Below, in pieces: positions 1 through 8,700 of a DNA stretch of 41,442 nucleotides. Both the position numbers and the translations under genes were made by a program. The stretch lies in the NCBI GenBank assembly GCA_964634615.1, contig CAZWLQ010000004.1, forward strand, positions 1-41,442, read 5' to 3'. Source of the stretch: EsbW-18 sp964634615 (lineage in GTDB: Bacteria; Patescibacteriota; Minisyncoccia; Phycocordibacterales; EsbW-18). The notes under the pieces are model-generated. The model did not search any database. It was not told the origin of the DNA and worked only from the letters and a program-made list of their open reading frames with translations. Each line of letters opens with the position of its first letter. The stretch's first letter is position 1.

Positions 1-2
1 GC

Positions 3-227
3 GTGTTGATTACCTTGCAGGTAGCACAGAAAGATATGGGAACGGTGGTCGGGCGTTCGGGCAATACCGCAAAAGCAATTCGAACGCTTCTCCGTGTAGT
101 TGGTATGAAAAACAATGCACGTGTGAACCTGAAGATTCTCGAGCCGGTTGGTTCAACTCGTATGCCGATGACCGAAGCAGCGAATGTTGATGATGCGATG
201 GCAGCACTCAAAGACGACATCATCTAA
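3..227 (+). CDS. khpA: KhpA-like KH-domain RNA-binding protein, 5' truncated
   Basis: The window opens inside this gene, so about 74 C-terminal residues are seen and the true start lies upstream; the GTG at position 3 is probably internal. The segment MGTVVGRSG-NTAKAIRTLL is the GxxG loop and following helix of a type II KH domain, as in KhpA (YlqC), a small RNA chaperone family. KhpA is usually encoded near rpsP, rimM and trmD, and trmD lies two genes downstream here. The stop codon is followed by a GCGAAT repeat and a terminator, so the transcript ends here. Function is assigned by motif and context. Confidence 0.85.
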   Translation: MLITLQVAQKDMGTVVGRSGNTAKAIRTLLRVVGMKNNARVNLKILEPVGSTRMPMTEAANVDDAMAALKDDII

Positions 228-228
228 C

Positions 229-271
229 GACGCGAATTAACGCGAAGAAAAATTCACGCGAATGGCGCGAA
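229..271 (+). repeat. GCGAAT intergenic repeat, copy 1
   Basis: Four degenerate units of (A)CGCGAAT lie within 43 bases directly after the khpA stop codon and before the terminator. The same layout in the same orientation follows rpoD, the RecB-like nuclease gene and the Gmad2 gene. Confidence 0.75.
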
Positions 272-278
272 TCAAAAA

Positions 279-303
279 CAACTCGCTCATGCGGGTTGTT
301 TTT
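279..303 (+). terminator. Intrinsic terminator after khpA
   Basis: CAACTCGC and GCGGGTTG pair over 8 bp (one G-U) around a TCAT loop and are followed by five T. The last T of the run is the first base of the next extended -10 element. Confidence 0.85.
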
Positions 304-311
304 GTTAGGAT
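303..311 (+). promoter_or_regulatory. Extended -10 promoter, leaderless start
   Basis: TGTTAGGAT fits the TGnTAnnnT extended -10 form. Six bases separate it from the ATG at 318, so transcription should start at or next to the A of the start codon. No convincing -35 is present; its place is taken by the terminator stem. Confidence 0.6.
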
Positions 312-317
312 GCCGTT

Positions 318-925
318 ATGGCAGATCAACCAACCATCGATAGCTATAACAAATCAGCGAAAGAATATAGGGCGACCCGCGATCAGAATTTTTGGGAGTC
401 GCAAATCGAAATATTTAAGAAATACCTTCCTTCAGGAAAGGTTCTCGATATTGGTTGCGGCACAGGCCGAGACACTCCATTTTTATTGGCGAGTGGATTT
501 GAGTATCAAGGAATTGATGCTTCTGAATCCATGCTTGCTTGTGCGCGCGAAGATAATCCTTCGGCTTCATACGCGCTTATGGACTTTGAAAAACTTTCCT
601 TCGAGAAAGAGTCGTTCGATGGTTTTTGGGCAGCAGCAGCAATCCTTCATGTTCGCAAAGAAAATACCCTCGCTGTTCTTAATGGTTTCAATGCTATTTT
701 GAAAAAGAAAGGCATTGGCNNNNNNNNNNACCAAGACAAAATATTGAAGAAGGGTATATAGAGCAATCAAAGTGGGGAAGCGTAAAACGTTTCTTTTCCT
801 TCTACTCGCAAGAAGAGTTTATTCAGCTGCTTTCTCGGGCAGGATTTTCAATTCTTGAAACAGGCAATCTTGTCGAAGAGGATGGTACAAACTGGCTAAC
901 TTTCTTTGTTCAAAAACATGACTAA
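318..925 (+). CDS. Class I SAM-dependent methyltransferase, interrupted by an assembly gap
   Basis: The N-terminal half carries SAM-binding motif I (VLDIGCGTGRDT, about residues 42-53) and a GIDASESML acidic-loop motif, typical of class I methyltransferases of the small UbiE/Tam-like type. Ten N at 720-729 interrupt it. After the gap a different frame stays open from 731 to a TAA at 923-925, encoding ...GYIEQSKWGSVKRFFSFYS... and ending FFVQKHD, which suits the C-terminal part of the same family. So this is one gene whose real gap length must be 3n+2 rather than 10. The stop overlaps the trmD start by 8 bases (ATGACTAA), so the two are co-transcribed. The substrate cannot be read from sequence. 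It occupies the place where rimM often lies. Confidence 0.8.
720..729. other. Assembly gap (10 N)
   Basis: A run of ten N inside the methyltransferase gene. The reading frames on either side do not agree with a 10-base gap, so the run is probably a placeholder of unknown true length. Confidence 0.95.
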
Positions 926-1565
926 AAAACCAACCTTCCACGTCATAACGTTATTTCCCGAACTGATTGAAAACTACACCGCGCACTCAATCATGAAGCG
1001 AGGAATCGAGAAGAAGCTTTTCTCTGTAAAAGCGGTTAATCCTCGTGACTTTGCAGAAGATAAACACAACAAAGCGGATGACCGTCCGTATGGCGGTGGG
1101 CCGGGCATGGTTTTGAAGGCCGAGCCGATTCTCCGTGCGGTTGATTCGTTGAAGTTAGGAATAAAGAAAAAGAAGATACTCATCATGAGTCCGCGTGGAA
1201 AAACACTCACGAATGCCTACGCAAAAAACCTTGTTACTCGTTACTCCGATATCGTGCTAATAGCAGGACACTACGAAGGCATCGATGCACGCGTCAAAAA
1301 GATTTTGAAGGCAGAAGATGTTTCGGTTGGTCCGTATGTGTTGACCGGAGGGGAAATGCCCGCGTTGATGATCATTGATGCAGCGGTACGAACAATTCCT
1401 GGCGTGCTCGGCACGCACGATTCACTCGAAGAAAAACGCATTGCGTCGGGCGATGTGTATACACGACCAGAAACATTTATCTGGAAAAAGAAAAAATATA
1501 CGGTTCCCGCAGTCCTCGCGTCCGGCAATCACGCGGAGATAGAAAAATGGAGGAGGGGTAAGTAG
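918..1565 (+). CDS. trmD: tRNA (guanine-37-N1)-methyltransferase TrmD
   Basis: TrmD methylates G37 of tRNAs reading CNN codons, using SAM, and so prevents +1 frameshifts. The 215-residue product opens FHVITLFPELIENY and carries the SPOUT knot motifs: RPYGGGPGMV (about 58-67), LIAGHYEGIDARV, and SVGPYVLTGGEMPALMIIDA with the trefoil loop. Length is slightly under the usual 230-250, with a short C-terminal domain. The ATG at 918 is chosen over an in-frame TTG at 906 because it overlaps the upstream stop, a normal coupling arrangement. rplS, which often follows trmD, is absent; an unrelated cassette comes next. Confidence 0.95.
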   Translation: MTKKPTFHVITLFPELIENYTAHSIMKRGIEKKLFSVKAVNPRDFAEDKHNKADDRPYGGGPGMVLKAEPILRAVDSLKLGIKKKKILIMSPRGKTLTNAYAKNLVTRYSDIVLIAGHYEGIDARVKKILKAEDVSVGPYVLTGGEMPALMIIDAAVRTIPGVLGTHDSLEEKRIASGDVYTRPETFIWKKKKYTVPAVLASGNHAEIEKWRRGK

Positions 1566-1591
1566 GAATTGCCCCCAAGTTACTCTATATA

Positions 1592-1620
1592 TTGACAATA
1601 TCTTCATATCGATGTATTTT
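1592..1620 (+). promoter_or_regulatory. Consensus sigma-70 promoter of orphan gene 1
   Basis: TTGACA, a 17 bp spacer and TATTTT. The predicted start near 1627 gives a leader of about 75 bases before the ATG at 1704. Confidence 0.65.
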
Positions 1621-1703
1621 CATCGAAGTGCCGGCAACTTTTGAGTACAGGCATGCGAGTCCCGGTACGCTCGCGGGTCCTTGCTCAACGAAAGGGGTAT
1701 GTG

Positions 1704-2060
1704 ATGGGAAGGGTCAAGCTTGAGAGTTTTGAGGCGACGTTGGAATTGGAAGACTTGCCGATCTATTTGACCGAGGTGAGATGCAGGTGGAGACCCGATG
1801 GGGACGAAGTGTTCCAAGAGTGGGTGGTTTTCATGCAAACCACTTCGAAGGACATCTCGCTCGGCCTCAGTCGGCTCTCTCTGGAAACGCGCGCAACATT
1901 GGCCGAAATCTTCGTAAGGCGCGGCCGGACAAAGGAGCCACGAGATCGCTGCTTCATCGTCGGCGTCACGGTCAGTCCGAATGAGAAGCGTCATCTTCTC
2001 TGCTCCGTGCTGGTCGAAGAGAAGAAGAAGTTGATTTTCGTTCACCTCTCTACACGCTAG
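1704..2060 (+). CDS. Hypothetical protein (orphan cassette 1)
   Basis: A 118-residue soluble protein that I do not recognise: no signal peptide, membrane segment, cysteine cluster or known motif. It begins MGRVKLESFEATLELEDLP and has alternating hydrophobic strands near both ends (PIYLTEVRCRW; LLCSVLVEEKKKLIFVHL), suggesting a small alpha/beta fold. The ATG at 1704 is preferred to the upstream in-frame TTG because AAAGGGG sits six bases before it. The gene is self-contained, with its own consensus promoter and a strong terminator, and is placed between trmD and rpoB. Promoter type and Shine-Dalgarno use differ from most neighbours. Confidence 0.7.
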   Translation: MGRVKLESFEATLELEDLPIYLTEVRCRWRPDGDEVFQEWVVFMQTTSKDISLGLSRLSLETRATLAEIFVRRGRTKEPRDRCFIVGVTVSPNEKRHLLCSVLVEEKKKLIFVHLSTR

Positions 2061-2080
2061 CCCACCACGCCTGTTCTTCG

Positions 2081-2115
2081 CCCGCCTTCCCGATGTTCTG
2101 GGTCGGCGGGTTTCT
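2081..2115 (+). terminator. Intrinsic terminator of orphan cassette 1
   Basis: CCCGCC pairs with GGCGGG, with an inner CCC/GGG extension, followed by TTTCTT. Confidence 0.8.
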
Positions 2116-2159
2116 TCATGTATGTTTTTTAAACAAAATTCTCTAATTATTTTTTTTCC

Positions 2160-2272
2160 GTATCCAACATTAAGAGCAAACTATGATTCTCGAAAGACTC
2201 GCGGAGCACGTTCTTGTTTTTGTATCTAACCTTAAGAGTGAGCCATACTTATCAAAAGACTCACGGAGTCCG
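2160..2272 (+). repeat. Degenerate tandem duplication, period 62 bp
   Basis: Two copies, about 51 bp each, begin at 2160 and 2222. Shared blocks include GTATC-AAC-TTAAGAG and AAAGACTC-CGGAG; overall identity by eye is about two thirds. Only the second copy is extended into the three-way-junction element at 2247-2328. Confidence 0.55.
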
Positions 2273-2328
2273 ATGAGGACGAGTGGGAATGACCCGCGAG
2301 CACGCGGGTACATGTTCTTTTGATAAGT
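2247..2328 (+). other. Three-way-junction structured element upstream of rpoBC
   Basis: A perfect 13 bp stem (ACTTATCAAAAGA with TCTTTTGATAAGT) encloses 56 bases that themselves fold into two hairpins. The first is CTCAC/GTGGG capped by GTCC-GATGA-GGAC, with a GGA/GA internal loop. The second is ACCCGCG-AGCA-CGCGGGT. The element lies upstream of the predicted rpoB promoter, so it is not part of the rpoB leader and would need its own transcript or act as DNA. No promoter for it was found. I know no family that fits. Confidence 0.55.
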
Positions 2329-2345
2329 CAATGGCGAGCGACCAC

Positions 2346-2354
2346 TTATCCACA
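2346..2354 (+). promoter_or_regulatory. Perfect DnaA-box match
   Basis: TTATCCACA equals the consensus DnaA box and lies 16 bp before the rpoB -35. A single 9-mer can occur by chance in 41 kb, so its role is unproven. Confidence 0.3.
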
Positions 2355-2370
2355 CGATACAAAACGGGTA

Positions 2371-2398
2371 TTGACCTTTGTAAAGAAACCCGTATACT
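2371..2398 (+). promoter_or_regulatory. rpoBC promoter
   Basis: TTGACC, a 16 bp spacer and TATACT. ACGGGT (2364-2369) and ACCCGT (2388-2393) form an inverted repeat bracketing the -35, a possible operator. Predicted start near 2405, giving a leader of about 200 bases. Confidence 0.65.
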
Positions 2399-2429
2399 GA
2401 CCCCTATAAAAGGGGGAGAGTGAGTTACG

Positions 2430-2468
2430 CCTGAATCCCATTTTTTCGGTCATTATTCAGGGGTTTTT
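2430..2468 (+). terminator. Terminator-like hairpin 1 in the rpoBC leader
   Basis: CCTGAAT pairs with ATTCAGG around an 18-base loop and is followed by GGTTTTT. A small CCCCT/AGGGG hairpin (2401-2415) precedes it at the 5' end of the transcript. It lies between promoter and gene, so it would act as an attenuator or release a short RNA. Confidence 0.6.
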
Positions 2469-2523
2469 AAATAATCAATACACGCTTGCTAGAGGGGTAC
2501 TAGCAATAAAAGGGGATTCGATA

Positions 2524-2565
2524 CGGCGCCTTACATTTGTAAGGGGTAGGCACGGTGTCGTTTTG
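2524..2565 (+). terminator. Terminator-like hairpin 2 in the rpoBC leader
   Basis: CGGCGCC pairs with GGTGTCG over 7 bp (two G-U), followed by TTTTG. An inner CCTTAC/GTAAGG hairpin (2529-2544) shares two bases with it, so the two could compete. The end is only 38 bases from the rpoB ATG. A separate TTGCTA/TAGCAA hairpin (2486-2506) lies between the two terminators. Confidence 0.45.
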
Positions 2566-2602
2566 TCTTTGTACCTGCTCGTGAAGCGTCTTGACGATCA
2601 CT

Positions 2603-5600
2603 ATGAAGCAAAAGTATTTTGCGAAGTACAGCGCACCACTTGCCGCACTCCCAAATCTCACGGAGGCGCAGCTGACCTCGTTCCGGTGGCTCATGGAAAA
2701 AGGCGCAAAAGATCTCTTCAAAGAATTCTCGCCAATCACTGACTACTCAAACAAGAAGTTTGAGCTCCATATCACGGATGTGGCCTTCACCGAGCCAACG
2801 TTCGATGAACACTTTGCAAAGGAAAACAAGAAGAGCTATGAGATCCAACTCAAGGCTCGTGTAAAACTCGTCAACAAAACCCTCGGAACCGAAAAAGAGC
2901 AGGAAATCTTTCTTGCTGATTTTCCTGTCCAGACCGACCACGGAACATTCGTCATCAACGGTGTCGAGCGTGTTATCGTGCCACAACTCATTCGCTCATT
3001 CGGCGTACTCTTCTCCTCAGCTGAATTCAAAGGAAAGGAATACTTCGGCGCAAAGGTAATTCCAAGCCGTGGCGCATGGGTTGAAATCGAGACCGAGCCA
3101 AACAAGACTCTCCAGGTTCGCATCGACCGCAAACGAAAATTCCCTGTGACCGAACTCCTCCGTGTCCTTGGTGCACCGACCGACGACGATGTGAAAGCTC
3201 TTTTCAAGGGAAATGCAGCAGCGATTGAATACATTGAGAAGACGCTTGCAGTTGACCCTGTGCACACTGCGGACGAATCATTTGTTGAGGTCCACAAGAA
3301 ACTTCGTGATGGTGAACTTGCAACGGTTGAGAACGCACGCGAGTTCGTTGGTTCTATTTTCAACAACGAGCGCTACGACCTTTCAGAGGTTGGCCGTTTC
3401 CGTTTCAATCAGCGCTTTGGTGGCGAGGTTGATAAAAAATCTCTCCAGGCACGAACGCTCACACTTTCTGACATTGTCACGATTGTGAATCACATTGTGC
3501 TCTTGAACGTCACCCCAGGTTCAGAAGCCGACGACGTTGACGATCTCTCAAGCCGTCGTGTTCGCTATGTTGGTGAGATGCTTCAGCAGAAGATGCGTGT
3601 CGGTCTTGCTCGTATGAAGCGAAACATTCAGGACCGCATGTCGATTATCGAAGCGGACACCACGCTTCCGATGGCGATTGTGAACCCACGTCCGCTCCAA
3701 GCGCAAATCAAAGAATTTTACAGCACCAACCAGCTTTCACAGTTCATGAGCCAGGAGAACGTGCTTTCAGAAATGGAGCACCTCCGCACGCTTTCAGCCC
3801 TTGGACCGGGTGGTTTGTCACGTGAACGCGCAGGTTTCGAAGTTCGTGACGTGCACGTATCGCACTACGGACGTCTTTGCCCTATTCACACACCAGAAGG
3901 TCCAAACATCGGTCTCATTCTCCACCTTGCGACACACGCGCGCTTGAACGACTTCGGCATTATCGAGACGCCATACGCAAAGGTTGAGAACGGCGTTATC
4001 ACGAAAGAAATCGTCTATTTGAATGCAAAAGAAGAAGACAACTACAAGATTGCGCACGCAGCAACCGCGCACGACGATAATGGCAAGATCACCGAAACTC
4101 GTGTTGAGGTTCGTGTGAAGGGTCGTCCGGGCGTTATTTCTCCAAAGGAAGTTGATTTGATCGACGTTGCCTCAAACCAGGCCTACTCAATCGCAACATC
4201 ATTGATTCCATTCTTGAACCACGACGACGCGAACCGAGCGCTCATGGGTTCAAACATGCAGAAGCAGGCAGTGCCGTGTGTTCGTCCAGAAGCACCAGTG
4301 GTTGCAACCGGTATCGAAGAGCGCGCCGCAAAGGACTCGGGACGCTTGGTCTACGCTCGTGAAGCGGGAACCGTCAAGAGTGTTGATGCACGAGCAATCG
4401 TGATTGAAAACAGCAAGGGTAAGAAAGATGAGTACAAACTCATCAACTTTTCTCGAACGAACGGCTTTACCGCTTTCCACCAGCGTCCGGTTGTTTCAGT
4501 TGGCGACGCAATCAAGAAGGGGGAATTGCTCGCAGACACCTCAACATCGGTTGATGGACAGTTGGCGCTTGGACAAAACCTCCTGGTCGCCTTCATGTCA
4601 TGGTCTGGTAACAACTTTGAAGACGCCATCATCATTTCTGAACGATTGGTTCGCGAGAACTACCTTTCATCGATTCACATCGAAGAATTCGCCGTGAACG
4701 TTCGTGACACCAAGCTTGGGCCTGAAGTCACCACAAACGACATTCCAAACGTCGGTGAATCGAAACTCCGCAACCTCGACGAAGAAGGAATCATCCGCAT
4801 TGGTTCTGAAGTCCGTCCGGGAGATATCTTGGTTGGAAAGATTACGCCAAAAGGTGAATCACAATTGACTCCTGAAGAGCGCTTGCTCCGCTCAATCTTT
4901 GGTGACAAGGCACGCGACGTGAAAGACACCAGCTTGCGCATGGAAGGAGGAAAGCGCGGCCGCATCATCGGTGTAAAAGTATTCTCACGCGAAAATGGTG
5001 ACCAGCTTGAGAGCGGTATCATCAAGAAGATTTACATCGAAGTCGCACAGCTCCGAAACATTTCAGTCGGTGACAAGCTCGCAGGACGACACGGTAACAA
5101 GGGTGTTATTTCACGCGTCGTTCCGATGGAAGACATGCCACGCATGGAAGACGGTACTCCGGTTGACGTTATTTTGACGCCACTTGGTGTGCCATCACGT
5201 ATGAACCTCGGACAGATCCTCGAACTCCACTTGGGACTTGCCGCAAAGACCATGAACTACCAAGCGGTCGTTCCTCCATTTGCAGGTGCGTCAGAAAAAG
5301 AAATCAAAGAGGAATTGAAGAATGCAGGGTTCTCAGAATCAGGAAAGATGAAGCTCTACGATGGTCGCACTGGCGAAGCGTTCGAGCAGGATATCGCGGT
5401 TGGATACATGTACATCTTGAAGCTCGAACACATGGTGGAAGACAAGATCCACGTTCGTTCAATCGGGCCGTACTCATTGATTACACAACAGCCACTCGGT
5501 GGTAAGGCACAAAACGGTGGTCAGCGATTCGGTGAAATGGAAGTCTGGGCACTTCTCGGATACGGTGCTGCGTACACGCTCCGTGAAATGCTCACCGTGA

Positions 5601-5773
5601 AATCTGACGACATCATGGGTCGTTCAGCAACCTTTGATGCGATCGTTCGTGGTGCACGCATGAAGCAATCGAATACCCCGGCATCGTTCAACGTGCTTTT
5701 GCACTACATGCGCGGTCTTTCTCTTGACGTTGATTTGAAACCAGCCGAGATCGTTAAACCCGAGACCAAATAA
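2603..5773 (+). CDS. rpoB: RNA polymerase beta subunit
   Basis: The beta subunit forms one pincer of the RNA polymerase core and much of the catalytic cleft. Family signatures include HYGRLCPIHTPEGPNIGL (about residues 421-438, after the rifampicin region), GQNLLVAFMSWSGNNFEDAI, the GDKLAGRHGNKGVIS active-site lysine region, and the C-terminal GGQRFGEMEVWALLGYGA motif. At 1056 residues it is shorter than E. coli RpoB (1342), lacking large lineage insertions. The ATG at 2603 is preferred to an in-frame TTG at 2591; neither has a strong Shine-Dalgarno. rpoC follows after 11 bases in the same operon. rplJL, which usually precede rpoB, are not here. Confidence 0.97.
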   Translation: MKQKYFAKYSAPLAALPNLTEAQLTSFRWLMEKGAKDLFKEFSPITDYSNKKFELHITDVAFTEPTFDEHFAKENKKSYEIQLKARVKLVNKTLGTEKEQEIFLADFPVQTDHGTFVINGVERVIVPQLIRSFGVLFSSAEFKGKEYFGAKVIPSRGAWVEIETEPNKTLQVRIDRKRKFPVTELLRVLGAPTDDDVKALFKGNAAAIEYIEKTLAVDPVHTADESFVEVHKKLRDGELATVENAREFVGSIFNNERYDLSEVGRFRFNQRFGGEVDKKSLQARTLTLSDIVTIVNHIVLLNVTPGSEADDVDDLSSRRVRYVGEMLQQKMRVGLARMKRNIQDRMSIIEADTTLPMAIVNPRPLQAQIKEFYSTNQLSQFMSQENVLSEMEHLRTLSALGPGGLSRERAGFEVRDVHVSHYGRLCPIHTPEGPNIGLILHLATHARLNDFGIIETPYAKVENGVITKEIVYLNAKEEDNYKIAHAATAHDDNGKITETRVEVRVKGRPGVISPKEVDLIDVASNQAYSIATSLIPFLNHDDANRALMGSNMQKQAVPCVRPEAPVVATGIEERAAKDSGRLVYAREAGTVKSVDARAIVIENSKGKKDEYKLINFSRTNGFTAFHQRPVVSVGDAIKKGELLADTSTSVDGQLALGQNLLVAFMSWSGNNFEDAIIISERLVRENYLSSIHIEEFAVNVRDTKLGPEVTTNDIPNVGESKLRNLDEEGIIRIGSEVRPGDILVGKITPKGESQLTPEERLLRSIFGDKARDVKDTSLRMEGGKRGRIIGVKVFSRENGDQLESGIIKKIYIEVAQLRNISVGDKLAGRHGNKGVISRVVPMEDMPRMEDGTPVDVILTPLGVPSRMNLGQILELHLGLAAKTMNYQAVVPPFAGASEKEIKEELKNAGFSESGKMKLYDGRTGEAFEQDIAVGYMYILKLEHMVEDKIHVRSIGPYSLITQQPLGGKAQNGGQRFGEMEVWALLGYGAAYTLREMLTVKSDDIMGRSATFDAIVRGARMKQSNTPASFNVLLHYMRGLSLDVDLKPAEIVKPETK

Positions 5774-5784
5774 CCATTCATTAT

Positions 5785-8700
5785 ATGCAACGAAACATCC
5801 CACAAGCAGCATCTGACTTCTCGGCGGTCTCTCTGAAGATTGCGAGCCCGGAGCGTATTCTCGAATGGTCATTCGGTGAGGTCACCAAGCCAGAAACAAT
5901 CAACTACCGAACACAGCGTTCTGAAAAGAACGGTCTCTTTGATGAGCGCATCTTTGGACCAGAGCGCGACTTCGAATGTTACTGTGGCAAATACAAAGGT
6001 ATTCGTTACAAAGGCATCGTCTGTGAGAAGTGTGGCGTTGAAATCACACGCTCAATTGTCCGTCGCGAACGCATGGGTCACCTTGCGCTTGCGATTCCTG
6101 TTTCGCACATCTGGTTTCTTCGAAACGTTCCATCACGCATGGGGCTTATTCTCGATGTCACCGGACAAGACTTGGAAAAGGTCATCTACTTCGCTGGCTA
6201 CATCGTCACCTCGGTGAACGAAGGCGAGCGCGAACGATTGATTAAAGATTTGGATACTGAATATAAGACAAAGACAAAGTCACTCAAAGACGAGAAATCC
6301 CGCGAGAAATTCAAAGAAGTCTATCTTGCAACAAAGCGTGAAATCACCTCGATTGCACGCTACACCGTGCTTGATGAAGCGGTCTATGCAAAGTTCGCGA
6401 TGAAGTACGGAACATTCTTCGAAGCGGGCATTGGTGCTGAAGCGGTGTACGAACTCATGAAAGAGATTGACCTTGCAACGCTTGCAGACGAACTCGACGC
6501 GTTGGTTGAAGGGAAAGAAGGCGAGGAAAAAAAGAAACTCCGCAAGCGCCTCTCACTCATTCGCTCAATGGTTCGCTCAAAGATTCGTCCTGAATGGATG
6601 TTCTTGGTGAACATTCCCGTCATTCCTGCAGCGCTTCGTCCGATGGTCGCACTTGAAGGAGGTCGCCACGCAACATCCGACTTGAACGACCTCTATCGTC
6701 GCGTCATCAACCGCAACAACCGTTTGAAGAAACTGATCGAAATCAAAGCTCCTGCAGTGATTCTCCGAAACGAAAAGCGTATTTTGCAAGAAGCGGTTGA
6801 CGCGCTCATCGACAACTCGATGCGTCACCCAGGTGGCACCGCACTCTCACAAGCACAGCGCCGACCGCTCAAATCTCTCGCCGACAACTTGAAGGGTAAG
6901 CAGGGTATTTTCCGTCAGAACCTTCTCGGTAAGCGTGTGGACTACTCCGGTCGCTCGGTAATTGTGGTTGGACCATCACTCGCACTCGATGAGTGCGGTA
7001 TGCCAAAGCACATGGCGCTCGAACTCTTCCGTCCATTTGTCATTTCAAAATTGATCTCACGCGGGTACGCATACAACATCCGTGGTGCAGGCCGACTGAT
7101 CGAAGACGCAGGTCCTGAAGTATGGGAAATCCTCGAAGAGGTGATTGAGAACAAGTACGTACTCTTGAACCGTGCTCCAACGCTTCACCGACTCTCAATT
7201 CAGGCGTTTCGTCCGATCCTCATCGAAGGAAACGCGCTCCAGGTGCACCCACTCGTTGTGCAGGCATACAACGCCGACTTCGACGGTGACCAGATGGCCG
7301 TCCACTTGCCACTTTCAGAAGAGGCACAGATGGAAGCAAAAGAAATCATTGCGTCAAACAAGAACTTGCTCCGCCCAGGCGCAGGAACTCCTGTCATGTC
7401 AGTTGGTCACCAAGACATCGTGCTTGGTTCATACTGGATGACACGCCTTATTCCTGGTGAGAAGGGTGAGGGAGGAGTCTTCCGTAGCCCGAACGACGCG
7501 ATTCTCGCCTACGACTTTAAGGCACTTTCTCCCCGCGCAAAGATTAAGGTGTACCCAACAGACAACCCGCGCTACGCCGCATTCAACGGTGAGGCATTTG
7601 AAACATCGGTTGGCCGTCTCCTCTTCAACGCAAACCTTCCCGAAGAGTATGGCTTCATTAACAAAGAAATCACCAAGAAAGAAATGGCAGAATTGGTGAA
7701 CAAGCTTATTGAAACACACACACCAGAAGAGATTGCAGTAATCCTTGACCGCATTAAGCACTTTGGGTTCACGTACTCAACGATGTCGGGAACAACCTTC
7801 GCGCTCTCTGAAGTTCCGAACCCTCCAAAGAAAGAAGCGTTGGTTGCTGCAGCACAGAAGAAAGTGGATGACATCACCAAACAGTATGAGGACGGTCTTC
7901 TCTCTGAAGAAGAACGCTTCCGTATGCACATCGAAGTCTGGCACGGTCTCCGAACCGACATGGAGAAGGACGTTAGTGAATCGCTCGATGAATCCGGTTC
8001 CCTCTACGTGATGTGGAAGTCGGGCGCTCGTGGCCAAATTGGTCAGCTCACAAACCTCGCCGGTTTGAAGGGTCTTATCGCTGGATCACAGGGTCGCACA
8101 TTGGACTTCCCAATTCTTTCATCGTCAAAAGAAGGACTTTCACCAATCGAATACTTCATCACCACGAACGGCTCACGTAAGGGTCTCGGTGACACTGCGC
8201 TCAACACCGCGCAATCAGGATATCTCACACGCCGTCTCTTCGATGTTGCGCAGGATGTTGTGGTTCTTGAAGAAGACTGTGGAACCAAAGAAGGCATTGA
8301 AATCACACCAAAAAACCTCGGGGGTATCGAAGTGCCACTTGCAAAAGGTATCGCTGGTCGTTGTATTGCAAAAGAGGTGAAGGACGCAGCGGGCACCGTT
8401 CTCGCAAAACGCAACGACTTCATTGATGAGCTTCGCGCGGCTGAACTTGAAGCGGCAGGTATCACAAGCGTACTCGTACGATCCCCAATGACCTGCGAGA
8501 CATCACGAGGTGTTTGTAAGATGTGTTATGGTCGCGACTTGGGAACCGGACGTATCGTTGAGCTTGGTGAAGCGGTTGGAACAATCGCAGCACAATCGAT
8601 CGGTGAGCCTGCAACACAGCTCACAATGCGTACATTCCACGCCGGAGGTACCGCAGCGCTTGGTGGTGACATCGTCGCCGGTTTGCCTCGCGTGCAAGAA

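Noticed and set aside
2260..2315. Hammerhead ribozyme
   Set aside because: GAGTCC-GATGA-GGACGA resembles hammerhead stem II, but the CUGAUGA and GAAA core strands and the cleavage-site UH are not in the required places.
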